DNA from: Salmonella bongori NCTC 12419
GTDB lineage: Bacteria; Pseudomonadota; Gammaproteobacteria; Enterobacterales; Enterobacteriaceae
DNA: 64,000 nucleotides
Direction: 5' to 3'
NCBI RefSeq assembly: GCF_000252995.1
Contig: NC_015761.1
Span: 3,534,001 to 3,598,000 of the forward strand
The notes under the pieces are model-generated. The model searched no databases. It was not told the DNA's origin and saw only the letters and a program-made list of their open reading frames with translations. Made by a program: the position numbers and the translations under genes. Positions 9,829-18,798 of this stretch are shown here, piece after piece (the first letter of the stretch is position 1; each line of letters begins with the position of its first letter).

Positions 9829-9844
9829 ATTAAAACGTTTTAAT
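9829..9844. promoter_or_regulatory. LacI-type operator palindrome 1
   Basis: Perfect 16-bp palindrome 'attaaaacgttttaat' with the central CG typical of LacI/GalR/PurR-family operators. It sits between the divergent ASST-like gene and the LacI-family regulator gene, overlapping where the ASST promoter would lie. Confidence 0.6.
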
Positions 9845-9877
9845 GAAGGTTTTTTTGCAATCTTCAGACAGAAAAGG

Positions 9878-9893
9878 CAAACGTTATCGTTTG
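9878..9893. promoter_or_regulatory. LacI-type operator palindrome 2
   Basis: CAAACG and CGTTTG perfect arms around 'ttat', 62 bp before the regulator ATG. Together with the first palindrome it could allow autoregulation and looping; binding is inferred. Confidence 0.5.
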
Positions 9894-9939
9894 GTAAATA
9901 TGTTACCCTGTGCAAAAATCCCCGAAGGCCAGGAAACCG

Positions 9940-10947
9940 ATGACTGCTCAAAATAAAAAACGTGCAAAGTTGATTGATGTTGCCCGTTATGCAGGCGTGT
10001 CGCCAGGTACGGTATCCAATGCGCTACATAACACCCGCTTTGTCGAGCCGCAGACACGACGACGTATTGAAGAGGCTATTGCTGCGCTCAACTACACGCC
10101 GAATATTCGCGCCCGCCAGCTACGAACCGGAAAAACCAATACCATTGCCCTGCTCTCTTCGGTGCCGCTGACGATTGCCTCCGGCGCATCACGGCTGGGA
10201 TTTATGATGGAGGTTGCGTTAACGTCTGCGATGATGGCACTGGAAAAACAACATGCGCTGATTCTGGTGCCGCCGGGCGCAAATCCGCTGGATGCGGTCA
10301 GCTTCGACGCCGCGATCCTGATTGAACCGGCAGAAAACGATCCGCAACTCCAGACGCTGGCGCAAGCGGGCATTCCCTGTGTCACGATTGGCCGCACACC
10401 AGGTGCCGGCGTACCTGTACCGTGGGTTGAACTACACTCCGCGGCAACAGCACAGCTTCTGCTCACCCATCTGGAGACATCCGGCGCCAACAAATGTGCG
10501 CTATTTGTTAGCAATACGCGACGAACCTCGGTTCTGGAGAGCGAAGCGACTTATCAGCACTGGTGTGAAGGGCGCCAGCAACCCGTCATCTATTACCTTA
10601 ATGAAAGCGATGGTGAAAATGCTGGCTACCAGGCAGCGCATCAGTTACGGCAGGCACATCCCGACATCGACGGCGTGCTGGTACTGATCGATACCTTTGC
10701 CAGCGGCGCGGTGCGTGCTTTTCAGGAGCAGGCCGTGGCCATACCCGGGCAGATGCGCGTGGTCACACGCTACGATGGCATCCGGGCACGCGAATCCCTG
10801 CCGCCACTGACGGCGGTGAATATGCATCTTGATGAGGTGGCGCGGCAGGCAATCACACTATTATTTGATGTACTGGCGGGTAAGAAAGTCAGCCACAGCG
10901 ACGGGATCATGCCGGAACTGGTCGTGCGGGCATCAACCTCCCGGTGA
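9940..10947 (+). CDS. LacI/GalR-family transcriptional regulator
   Basis: 335-aa repressor-type protein. The N-terminal helix-turn-helix 'KLIDVARYAGVSPGTVSNALHNTRFVEPQTRRRIEEAIAALNYTPNIRARQLRTG' is the classic LacI headpiece plus hinge, followed by a periplasmic-binding-like effector domain (~70-330). Start: an upstream GTG at 9910 is in frame, but ATG 9940 has AGGA 7 nt before it and fits the family N-terminus. It is divergent from the ASST-like/NCS2 genes and probably controls them through the palindromes between. The effector is unknown. Its stop codon is 2 bp from the tRNA-associated tandem repeat. Confidence 0.88.
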   Translation: MTAQNKKRAKLIDVARYAGVSPGTVSNALHNTRFVEPQTRRRIEEAIAALNYTPNIRARQLRTGKTNTIALLSSVPLTIASGASRLGFMMEVALTSAMMALEKQHALILVPPGANPLDAVSFDAAILIEPAENDPQLQTLAQAGIPCVTIGRTPGAGVPVPWVELHSAATAQLLLTHLETSGANKCALFVSNTRRTSVLESEATYQHWCEGRQQPVIYYLNESDGENAGYQAAHQLRQAHPDIDGVLVLIDTFASGAVRAFQEQAVAIPGQMRVVTRYDGIRARESLPPLTAVNMHLDEVARQAITLLFDVLAGKKVSHSDGIMPELVVRASTSR

Positions 10948-11051
10948 CAGGCTCGCCCTGCGGGCCGTTGCTGCCGCAACGTTCTCTCGCTTCGCTCGGG
11001 TCGAACCTCTTGCCCCCGGAGGTTCTCATCCTCTTCAGGCTTCAAATGCAA

Positions 11052-11078
11052 AAAACCCTGCTCGTTGAGCAGGGTTTT
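11052..11078 (-). terminator. Duplicate intrinsic terminator (repeat copy 1)
   Basis: Same 12-bp GC-rich stem (AAAACCCTGCTC/GAGCAGGGTTTT) as the proK terminator, exactly 167 bp away. It gives a second minus-strand stop and could also act on lacI read-through. Confidence 0.7.
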
Positions 11079-11218
11079 GAATTTGGTCGGTGATAGAGGA
11101 TGACTCGCCACTCCGTGGCTCGCCCTGCGGGCCGTTGCTGCCGCAACGTTCTCTCGCTGCGCTCGGGTCGAACCTCTTGCCCCCGGAGGTTCTCATCCTC
11201 TTCAGGCTTCAAATGCAA

Positions 11219-11245
11219 AAAACCCTGCTCGTTGAGCAGGGTTTT
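11219..11245 (-). terminator. proK intrinsic terminator
   Basis: Twelve-base-pair stem AAAACCCTGCTC/GAGCAGGGTTTT followed on the minus strand by further T residues, beginning 6 nt after the tRNA CCA end. Confidence 0.85.
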
Positions 11246-11250
11246 GAATT

Positions 11251-11327
<77 letters not shown>

Positions 11328-11417
11328 AATGCGGGCGCATCTTACTGCTCAGCCGAACGCCCGTCAATCCCTTAGTAAAAAAATGACGATCAATCGGCGA
11401 GAAAGTCGGCATCCCCC

Positions 11418-13109
11418 TTACTTCCCGGCGATTTTCTGCCCATCGGGAATATGGCACCAGTTATTGTTCTCGTTAATCCCGCCGTCTGGCGAGGTATACC
11501 CCAGACACCCCATTATCGTATCGTACAGTTCCACATGACGACGCGGCACTTTGATCTCCGCCTGCTGTTTCAGGTGAGCAAACATCTGCGCATGTTGCGG
11601 ATTGGCAAGATATTTATCCGACATCCAGACCAACATCGGAACGCGGAACTGCTCCGGCGGCGCCATGTTGCGCGGCGTACCGTGTAAATGCTCGCGTTCG
11701 TTAATCGATTCACCGTGGTCAGCCGCGTAGAACACAATCGCTTTTTTATCCCGTAGTTGATCAAACACGTTGGTAATAAAGTGATCAACATAGGTCACGG
11801 AGTTGTCATAGGAGTTGATCATCTGTGCTTTCGTGCAGTTGCTATCTACCCCAATACACTCAGGTTTCCACTGGGCGTAGCTACGTGGATAACGCTGGGT
11901 ATAGTTAAAATGCGACCCTTTGGTATGCAGGATAATCAGGTGCTTACCTTCCGGATTTTGGGTTAGAGAATTCTGCATCTCATTAATCAACAGCATGTCG
12001 TCAACCGTTTTACCGCGATTACGCGGCTCCGCGCCAATCTGCTCGCGGTAAGCGATATTGTCAGCCATAGTGTTGCTGTAGAACCACATCTCGCTCTGCA
12101 TCGCATACAGATCGGAACTAAAGCCCAGTTGTTTTAATACCGCAAAGACATTCTGTTCTTTTAGCGTGCGCTGTGGATTATCTTCCGCGCCGTCTTCCCG
12201 CACAAACATACAGCGTAATGAAAGTTTGGTTGCGGTATCGCACGAATAGCCGCGAAACGCCGCCAGATTTTTTTCCTGCGCCAGCTTCGGCGTGGTGTTA
12301 CGTTCGTAACCAAAAATACCCATATGGTCCCAGCGCGTCGTCTCGCCAATAATGAACACCACATAGGTATCATCGATATCCTTCGGCGCTACGTAGGTAA
12401 ACTTCTTCGCCGGGTCGATCAATGAATGATAGTCAGACGACTCATCCACCTGCGCCCAGGCATACAGTCCTAACGCAGATAACCAGTTTGAAGGCAGATA
12501 AGAGTTCGCTACCACGCCGCCATAGCTGGGTAAATCAATTCCCGTCGCCCGTTCAACCTTTTTCTGCTGTACATCCAGCAGACGGATAGGCGCCCACACC
12601 ATTACGCCCGCGAGTACCACCACAGCAGCGCTGCGAAAACGCTGCCCCGGCGTACGTAACTGGCGCAATAATGTATAGCGACAGCGATTACTCCAGATAA
12701 AGAGTAGCGGAAGCACGCTCACGGCAATCAGCCATAATACAAAGTGCAGTCCCACCACCTCTTTCGAAAGATCGATATCAGTGGTCATGACGGAGGCAAT
12801 AATGCCGTAGCCAATCACCACATTGAGAAAAGTCATATAATAACTGGCGCCAGCGGAAAATAGCACCACCAGCGTGGCCAGCACACGCCAGACTCGCCGG
12901 CCAAACAGCGAGAGAAGACGAAGTAAAAAGAAGGTCGCCAGTACCGTGGCGCCCAGCTCAACAACCGCAGAGATTCCTTTCCAAACGGTAAATTCTTGCG
13001 CATAGCTGCCGAAACGGCGATAAAACACGGCGCAATTCATAAACAGCCCGATATAGAGCGCAAGCAAGAAACTTAATTTCTGCTGCGTCATCGATTTAAT
13101 GTATCTCAT
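11418..13109 (-). CDS. eptB: Kdo2-lipid A phosphoethanolamine 7''-transferase EptB
   Basis: 563-aa inner-membrane enzyme that adds phosphoethanolamine to the outer Kdo residue of the LPS core. The N-terminal ~180 residues hold five membrane helices; the rest is the periplasmic alkaline-phosphatase/sulfatase fold. Visible active-site motifs: 'VVFIIGETTRWDHMGIFGYERNTTP' (nucleophilic Thr), 'ILHTKGSHFNY' and 'YAADHGESINE' (metal ligands). Several paired cysteines stabilise the domain. The start is set at MRYIKSMTQQ, giving the E. coli length; an upstream in-frame extension has no family support. In E. coli and Salmonella the mRNA is repressed by sRNA MgrR. Confidence 0.96.
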   Translation of the reverse strand: MRYIKSMTQQKLSFLLALYIGLFMNCAVFYRRFGSYAQEFTVWKGISAVVELGATVLATFFLLRLLSLFGRRVWRVLATLVVLFSAGASYYMTFLNVVIGYGIIASVMTTDIDLSKEVVGLHFVLWLIAVSVLPLLFIWSNRCRYTLLRQLRTPGQRFRSAAVVVLAGVMVWAPIRLLDVQQKKVERATGIDLPSYGGVVANSYLPSNWLSALGLYAWAQVDESSDYHSLIDPAKKFTYVAPKDIDDTYVVFIIGETTRWDHMGIFGYERNTTPKLAQEKNLAAFRGYSCDTATKLSLRCMFVREDGAEDNPQRTLKEQNVFAVLKQLGFSSDLYAMQSEMWFYSNTMADNIAYREQIGAEPRNRGKTVDDMLLINEMQNSLTQNPEGKHLIILHTKGSHFNYTQRYPRSYAQWKPECIGVDSNCTKAQMINSYDNSVTYVDHFITNVFDQLRDKKAIVFYAADHGESINEREHLHGTPRNMAPPEQFRVPMLVWMSDKYLANPQHAQMFAHLKQQAEIKVPRRHVELYDTIMGCLGYTSPDGGINENNNWCHIPDGQKIAGK

Positions 13110-13290
13110 GCAAACAAACCCTGGAAATCGGGAAAAAAACGACCTGTACAACGATTGTTTAATCAAACAGGTAAATATGCAGCTAACGCAGATGTGAGAA
13201 AGTCTACAAGCGCGGCTAAGTAGACCACAGGATGAGCGAAAAGTGTCTATAGAGAATGTGATCGGCGATGATTTTTACAAAAAATCAGTA

Positions 13291-13320
13291 AAAATGGAAA
13301 AGGGCCAGCGAACTGGCCCT
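13291..13320 (-). terminator. lpf operon terminator
   Basis: 'agggccag' 'cgaa' 'ctggccct' forms an 8-bp stem with a stable tetraloop, followed on the minus strand by TTTTCCATTTT. It begins 6 nt after the lpfE stop. Confidence 0.85.
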
Positions 13321-13326
13321 CAGTGA

Positions 13327-13854
13327 TTACTCGTATACGACGCTAAAATTCACCGTCGCATTTGCCGTACCAACGGTGGCATCCGGTTTAACAGGCACAT
13401 AGCTGGCGATATAGTTCAGCTTGTTCGTACCATCAAACCAGACGGTGTGTTCTACGGGCGTAGAGTCAGTACTGGAGGGGTATTGCTGCACCCCGCCAGA
13501 CGTTTTAATTTTTAACGCTACGCCCGTCGCGCCGCCGCTATCCAGGGCAAAAAGCGATGGGTTGGTGGCATCTGCCGTACCGTCCATCGTGACGTAGGCC
13601 TTTGTGGCATACTCGCAATCTTTTAAGCCAATGCTAAAGCTTTTCTGGTTCAGCTCTTTACCCACTCTTGCCGGGCGCTGAAGCACCACGGTATCCATAT
13701 TGACGTCGATACTGTCGCTTTCCAGTTCACAGGTAGCCGCATTAATAGTAATGGTGAAGTGGATATCACCAGCAGAACCGATATTCGACGGTGCCGCCAT
13801 CACGGAGGCGGTAAGCAGTAAGCACGCTGGCATCAAGGCATGAAGGGTTTTCAT
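13327..13854 (-). CDS. lpfE: Long polar fimbria minor subunit LpfE
   Basis: 175-aa fimbrial protein with signal peptide MKTLHALMPACLLLTASVMA. The mature chain has the paired cysteines ('AATCELES', 'LKDCEYA') and the C-terminal 'VNFSVVYE' strand with penultimate Tyr, typical of chaperone-usher pilins that donate a beta strand. It follows lpfD by 5 bp and is the last gene before the terminator. It probably caps or modifies the fibre; the exact role is inferred. Confidence 0.92.
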   Translation of the reverse strand: MKTLHALMPACLLLTASVMAAPSNIGSAGDIHFTITINAATCELESDSIDVNMDTVVLQRPARVGKELNQKSFSIGLKDCEYATKAYVTMDGTADATNPSLFALDSGGATGVALKIKTSGGVQQYPSSTDSTPVEHTVWFDGTNKLNYIASYVPVKPDATVGTANATVNFSVVYE

Positions 13855-13859
13855 CCTGC

Positions 13860-14924
13860 TTACTCCACATCAATACTCATGGTGGCTATTCCCTCGAACT
13901 TCCCGGCGGTCGGCAATTTGCCGGTGGTACTGATGGGGTAAGCCGAAATGGTCGTTGAGGCGGTTCGGTGCGTGCCGTCAACAAGACCCGATACATCCAA
14001 CTCCTGATTAACGCTGGTGTCATTTGGCACTAAAATATTACCGTTATCGCCCTCAATGACAGCCCCGATATCCGGGTTGCCCATATCGATAGCATTCGAG
14101 TCATTGGCGTTTGGCATTCCCTCAATACGCAGGAAGATCTTTACGCCATCGGAAATATTGGTGCACTTAAACTGTAGCTCTTTGGTGAATTTCGTGGCGT
14201 TCTTAGCAATTTGCCCCTTGCGATCTTTAAAGTCACTGGCCTTAAAGTCACCAAAGGGTATTTCAATCGTGCTGCCGTTGGAGAGTTCGCAGCCCTGAGG
14301 AACAACCACTCGTCCACTGATATAAACCGACGCTAAGGCAGTAGTACCATAGACACCTGGCTTTTTAGTACCGAAAAGGTCCAGAAGTTTTGTGGACGGG
14401 ATAACCTGCTCACCGACAAACGGGTGAGTTATTTGCAAATTTATTGTTCCAGTACTTCCAGTAATATAATTCCCTGGCTCACAGTCAGTGGTTCCATTTG
14501 CTGATTTATTGGACAGATCGGTAAACGGAATAGGGACAAGACCGTTATGATAGATCGTTATCGCACCCGAAAATGCCAAATGACTGTTAATCTGAAAGTA
14601 CTGATAACCACCAACAACATTCGCTAAAGGCAGATCGCTTGTTGCCTTATAATATTCTGGAGGATAGGGCTCCTTGCGATCGGCTACTGCAGGGCATTCA
14701 CAGGTTCCCTTATATGACCCCCCCACATCCCATGAATAGAAATTTTCGATAATTGATCCACTCTCGTTCTTTGAGGGGTCAGAAATCGTTTGATCAAATG
14801 AGGGGGAATAAACTTTCGTTCCGCCAACCGCTTCGCAAGGCCCCCAATCCGCTGCCGCCGCCTGGCCAGAAAACAGCACCGACCCGCCCATCAGGCCCGC
14901 AAACGTCATCAATTTTTTCAACAT
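13860..14924 (-). CDS. lpfD: Long polar fimbria tip adhesin LpfD
   Basis: 354-aa two-domain adhesin. The signal peptide MLKKLMTFAGLMGGSVLFSGQAAAA is followed by an N-terminal lectin-like half (~25-200), then a C-terminal pilin domain with Cys pair and terminal 'GIATMSIDVE'. Being twice the length of a pilin is the hallmark of a tip adhesin; Lpf of Salmonella mediates binding to Peyer's patch M cells. The start at MLKKL has a strong GGGAGGAG SD; an upstream in-frame ATG overlaps lpfC and lacks support. It lies 16 bp after lpfC. Confidence 0.92.
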   Translation of the reverse strand: MLKKLMTFAGLMGGSVLFSGQAAAADWGPCEAVGGTKVYSPSFDQTISDPSKNESGSIIENFYSWDVGGSYKGTCECPAVADRKEPYPPEYYKATSDLPLANVVGGYQYFQINSHLAFSGAITIYHNGLVPIPFTDLSNKSANGTTDCEPGNYITGSTGTINLQITHPFVGEQVIPSTKLLDLFGTKKPGVYGTTALASVYISGRVVVPQGCELSNGSTIEIPFGDFKASDFKDRKGQIAKNATKFTKELQFKCTNISDGVKIFLRIEGMPNANDSNAIDMGNPDIGAVIEGDNGNILVPNDTSVNQELDVSGLVDGTHRTASTTISAYPISTTGKLPTAGKFEGIATMSIDVE

Positions 14925-14940
14925 ACTTGTCTCCTCCCTG

Positions 14941-17469
14941 TTACTGGCAAACGGCATTCGCCATCACTACGCCGGTATTATCCTGTTGTTCCGGCAGCGT
15001 AAACGCCACGCGGCATTGCTGTGCCTGGTCTTTACCCCAGTTCACCTGAAGGGCGCCTTTCTCCGGCATCCCGCTGATATAAAGTTGCCCGTCTTCACCC
15101 ACGATACTGCTGGACTCTTTTTTGGTATCCAGCAACGTGGCGGTCGCACCAAACGGCACCGCTTTGCCATTCGCCTGCGTCAGGTTCATTAGCACGCGAT
15201 AGCCCACGCGGGTATCGAAGCGGGCACGAACAATTGCGCCGCGCGTCGGCACCACGTTGACGGAGGCGGTATCCAGGTCAACCCGGTTGTTCAGACTGTC
15301 GCTTCGCAGTGAGACTTCCGTTTCACGGTACGGAGTGAGGTAAGGCACAACCGCATTACCCATCCAGTCCACTTCCACACCGCCGTTGTTGATCACATGC
15401 GCGCCGCGCGCGCCCGGTGCGGAGATAATGGCCATGGATTCACCCAGCGGCTGAGAAAGGGTGATGCCTTCACTATGGGCTATCACACCGCCGCGCAGAC
15501 CGTAGTTCACCTGCTGGCCGTCACGGTTGTAGTTGTAGCCCAGGCTGGCGCTACCCATGCCACCCTGGTAATCCAGGTTCACGCTGCCGCTGTTACCCTC
15601 GCCGTTGCTGCCGTAGCCTTCCTGCACGCTATAGTTCAGGTTGCGGTCTTCCAGCACGGCACCGCTGACGCCCAATTGCTGGTTGGTTCGCCCATGCTGA
15701 TCGGTCGTGAGGCGGTAGTTACTCCATGCACGTCCCAGGGGAATCGACATGGAGAATGACAGCAGACGATCGCTCTCATCCCACTCCGGGCTTTTCGTCC
15801 AGGTGTAAGCAACGCTGTAGCTCACGCGGCCAATACGGCCGTTGTAACCGGCATTCAGCGAACGTTGCTTACCTTCATCGTTCCAGTAATCCTGCTGGGT
15901 GACGTTGAAATAGACCGACCCCCAGGTGCCTAGCTGCTGCGTTACGTTGCCCTGAATCTGACTACGTTTGTGGTACTGGCTATACGAGCTGTCCGCATCG
16001 CTACGGACATCCGTCGCTTCCTGGAAGGTGTAATAGCCGCTGGTCGAATACTTGTAACCCAGCAGACGGAAATCGGTACCGCTGTTAAAGCTCTTAGAGT
16101 AGAGGAAACGATAAGACTGACCTTCCGAATTCTCTTCATTTGCCAGCTTACTTTTTGCCTGGGTTACATCGATGGAGACCGCACCGATATAGCCGAAGTT
16201 TTTACCTAATCCTCCCGCCAGCGAATAATAGTCGTCAGAGAAGATTGAACCACCGTAAACGGTAAAGCCATACGGCAGGCCGTACATGGCATCAAGCTGC
16301 CCGAATTTCGGCTCGGCGCTGTTATAGTTCCCGGCGCGGTATTCCCCGACGGAAAGGCTGTACTTGAGATGGCCTTCACGCTGGAGGATCGCCACCGCGG
16401 AGAACGGCTGAACGAACTTCTGCTCGCTGCCGTCCGCTTCTTTAATGGTGACCGTCAGGTCGCCGCTGTTTGAAGTTGGGTACAGGTCGTTAATTTCAAA
16501 CGCACCCGGCTGAACAAACGTACGGTAAATAACGTAGTTGTTCTGTTCAACGGTGACTTCGGCGTTACTTTTGGCAATACCCCGGATGACGGGTGCAAAC
16601 CCGCGCTGGCTGTCAGGCAGCATCTCTTCGTCGGAAGTTAACTGCGCACCGCGCATCTGAACACTGTCAAAAATATCACCGGCGGTGGAGGTATCCCCCA
16701 ACGTCAGTTGTGATTTCAGCGGTACAATGGCACGACTTAAGGATGTACCAATGTTATCCCATTTGTTGTTACCGTCGTTTCGCGTCCAGGTACTGTAGTT
16801 ACGTAACCGCCATGCCCCCAGGTTCATACCGCTGCGCAGGTTTAGATAGTAGCTGTCGCTGTTGTAGCTGGTATCACTGTCGTGCGCGTCATAGCTGGCG
16901 TTGCTGCCGGAGAAGTTATAATCCACCAGCAAGGCATTCACCCCTTCATCCCACTGCGATTCTGGCACCGTACCGCGCGCTGTCTGCTTCATCGCAGCCT
17001 GCGGGAAGCTCATGATCAGGGTCTGGTCTGCAAAATCGAAATGGCTGGCGGCCTGGGGAATAATGTCGTCAAAAGCAACACAGGCTTCAGGCGGCGCCAT
17101 TTTCAGCGCCGGGAAGCTATCAATACGCACGCCCATATCTTCAAGCTGCACGCGGCTTAAGCACGGCACCAGGGATTCACCCATTTTTGCGCGCTGCGCC
17201 TCTGTCGCTGCCTTAAACTCCAGGGTGCGAGACTCCATTTTTTTGTCGTTGACCACCACCGAGACGCGGTATTTACCTGGAAGCTGTTCAGCTTTATTAG
17301 ATTCATACATTGAAAGGTCGACGTGCTGATCAATTCCCGGCACATCCTCCAGAAAGCGCGGGTTAAATGTTCCCGCATACGCGGGGAGCGTCCCCGCTAC
17401 CATCAGCGCAAGCGCAGACTGCGTGAAACGCGAGGTCTTATTGCCCAGAGGAAGATGCGTCCATGTCAT
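14941..17469 (-). CDS. lpfC: Outer-membrane fimbrial usher LpfC
   Basis: 842-aa usher that threads Lpf subunits through the outer membrane. It has a signal sequence ending at 'GTLPAYA', an N-terminal periplasmic domain ('FNPRFLEDVPGIDQHVDLSMYE'), a large beta-barrel with plug ('PGAFEINDLYPTSNSGDLTVTIKEADGSEQKFVQPFSAV'), and C-terminal domains with the final Cys pair ('AQQCRVAF', 'ANAVCQ'). Full length for the family. SD 'aaagga' precedes the ATG. It lies 22 bp after the lpfB stop. Confidence 0.95.
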   Translation of the reverse strand: MTWTHLPLGNKTSRFTQSALALMVAGTLPAYAGTFNPRFLEDVPGIDQHVDLSMYESNKAEQLPGKYRVSVVVNDKKMESRTLEFKAATEAQRAKMGESLVPCLSRVQLEDMGVRIDSFPALKMAPPEACVAFDDIIPQAASHFDFADQTLIMSFPQAAMKQTARGTVPESQWDEGVNALLVDYNFSGSNASYDAHDSDTSYNSDSYYLNLRSGMNLGAWRLRNYSTWTRNDGNNKWDNIGTSLSRAIVPLKSQLTLGDTSTAGDIFDSVQMRGAQLTSDEEMLPDSQRGFAPVIRGIAKSNAEVTVEQNNYVIYRTFVQPGAFEINDLYPTSNSGDLTVTIKEADGSEQKFVQPFSAVAILQREGHLKYSLSVGEYRAGNYNSAEPKFGQLDAMYGLPYGFTVYGGSIFSDDYYSLAGGLGKNFGYIGAVSIDVTQAKSKLANEENSEGQSYRFLYSKSFNSGTDFRLLGYKYSTSGYYTFQEATDVRSDADSSYSQYHKRSQIQGNVTQQLGTWGSVYFNVTQQDYWNDEGKQRSLNAGYNGRIGRVSYSVAYTWTKSPEWDESDRLLSFSMSIPLGRAWSNYRLTTDQHGRTNQQLGVSGAVLEDRNLNYSVQEGYGSNGEGNSGSVNLDYQGGMGSASLGYNYNRDGQQVNYGLRGGVIAHSEGITLSQPLGESMAIISAPGARGAHVINNGGVEVDWMGNAVVPYLTPYRETEVSLRSDSLNNRVDLDTASVNVVPTRGAIVRARFDTRVGYRVLMNLTQANGKAVPFGATATLLDTKKESSSIVGEDGQLYISGMPEKGALQVNWGKDQAQQCRVAFTLPEQQDNTGVVMANAVCQ

Positions 17470-17491
17470 AATAATAATCCTTTAAAACGTG

Positions 17492-18190
17492 TTAATTAAC
17501 GCGCTGTGTCAACATGTCGCCAGCCGTGCCAAAGTCATTAATAATGTTGTATTTAACTTCGCTTACCTTGCCGGTGCCGGCTGGCAGTTCAATATTCAAT
17601 GAGCCTTTTGCCGGAACCATTCCCGTTTTTTCAATATCACGACCGTTGGCATAAAATTTATTAAACGTCAGGTTAAAGGCAGAGGGGTTTTCCACTTTGA
17701 TCTGGTTAGCCCCGGCGCTGGTGAACTGCAGTTTGTTCCAGCCGTCCATGCTATTGCCTTTCAGGCCCGCCGGGCGATAGAACAGTTTTAAGCGGGTACG
17801 TACGGCGATCTGCAGTACGTTTTTAGCTTCCGCGTCTTCACTTTTAGCAGGAATAGCTTTTACGTTAACCCAATAAACGGACTCGCGATCCTGCGGTAAC
17901 GTGTTCGTCGTATTAACAATACGTAAAACGTTATTTTTAGTCGGACTTAATTTAAATAACGGCGGAGTGATGATAAAGGGCGTTTTTTTATTACCATTAG
18001 CATCATCAATCCATGACTGAATGAGAAATTCATCCGTGGTACTTTTATTATTTACCGTAAGAGAAGCTTCCTTTCTACTACCGTCATAAATAACACGCGT
18101 GCTGCTTAATGCCACGCCACCGGCAAAACTGTTTTGAGCAATCAGCGCCACCACCAGTGCTGCGCAAGATATCAAACGTGAGCGGTTCAT
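17492..18190 (-). CDS. lpfB: Periplasmic fimbrial chaperone LpfB
   Basis: 232-aa PapD-like chaperone. The signal peptide MNRSRLISCAALVVALIAQNSFA is followed by the immunoglobulin-like fold. The G1/F1 region 'PPLFKLSPTKNNVLRIVNT' (subunit-binding strand with conserved Arg/Lys) and 'RESVYWVNVKAIPA' are the family signatures. The start at MNRSR is chosen because 'aggaagag' lies just upstream; an in-frame extension to 18244 would include the terminator hairpin. Separated from lpfA by an intrinsic terminator. Confidence 0.93.
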   Translation of the reverse strand: MNRSRLISCAALVVALIAQNSFAGGVALSSTRVIYDGSRKEASLTVNNKSTTDEFLIQSWIDDANGNKKTPFIITPPLFKLSPTKNNVLRIVNTTNTLPQDRESVYWVNVKAIPAKSEDAEAKNVLQIAVRTRLKLFYRPAGLKGNSMDGWNKLQFTSAGANQIKVENPSAFNLTFNKFYANGRDIEKTGMVPAKGSLNIELPAGTGKVSEVKYNIINDFGTAGDMLTQRVN

Positions 18191-18213
18191 GATTCTCTTC
18201 CTGAGCCTCCGCT

Positions 18214-18244
18214 GGAAAAATGGCAACGGGGTTTCCGTTGCCAT
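18214..18244 (-). terminator. Intercistronic terminator/attenuator between lpfA and lpfB
   Basis: ATGGCAACGG and CCGTTGCCAT form a perfect 10-bp stem, followed on the minus strand by TTTTTCC. It begins about 30 nt after the lpfA stop and ends some 24 nt before the lpfB start. Partial termination here would give the major subunit in excess over chaperone and usher, as in other fimbrial operons. Confidence 0.85.
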
Positions 18245-18273
18245 TGTGATTATCTGTATTAACGAAAATTCGA

Positions 18274-18798
18274 TTATTCGTAGGACAGGTTGAAGTCCAC
18301 TTCTGCGTTACCGTAACCGGTAGTTACATCTGCTTTAGTTGCAACGTAGTTAGCGGTGTAATACAGCACGGTCTGACCAGCAGCCAGCGTAGTGGTGGAT
18401 TTACCGGTGTTCATTTCAACAAGCTTGTTAGCGTTGTCGTAGATACCGATGCCCACGCCAGTTGCCGCACCTGCTTCAGTGTTAACAGAAACCAGTGTCG
18501 CATCGTCTGTATCACCAACGCCATTGAAGCTTACGTTAACTTTGGTGTTAGAGGTGATGTCACAGTCTTCCAGTTTGATCTGGAAAGGCTTAGAAGAAGA
18601 CTTGTCGCCAATGTTTTTGAAGATATTTTTCTTCACCTGACCCAGCACAACTTCCTGGTTCTGAGAGTCAGTAGAAACAACGCATGGCGCGTCAACAATT
18701 TCGCCGGTGAATTTAATGGTGCCGTCACCAGATTCAGCAGCGAAAGCAGAAGTGGAAACAACAGCAAGAGCAGACAGTGCAAAAATAACCTTTTTCAT
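18274..18798 (-). CDS. lpfA: Long polar fimbria major subunit LpfA
   Basis: 174-aa type-1-like pilin with signal peptide MKKVIFALSALAVVSTSAFA and mature AESGDGTIKFTGEIVDAPCVVS. It has the Cys pair (APCVV, LEDCDI), donor strand 'GTIKFTGEI' and C-terminal 'AEVDFNLSYE'. Start: databases sometimes begin four codons earlier (MEFLMKK), but the GGAG that would serve as SD overlaps that first ATG, so the ATG at 18798 is better supported. First gene of the lpf operon; phase-variable in S. Typhimurium by published work, with no obvious invertible promoter seen here. Confidence 0.95.
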   Translation of the reverse strand: MKKVIFALSALAVVSTSAFAAESGDGTIKFTGEIVDAPCVVSTDSQNQEVVLGQVKKNIFKNIGDKSSSKPFQIKLEDCDITSNTKVNVSFNGVGDTDDATLVSVNTEAGAATGVGIGIYDNANKLVEMNTGKSTTTLAAGQTVLYYTANYVATKADVTTGYGNAEVDFNLSYE

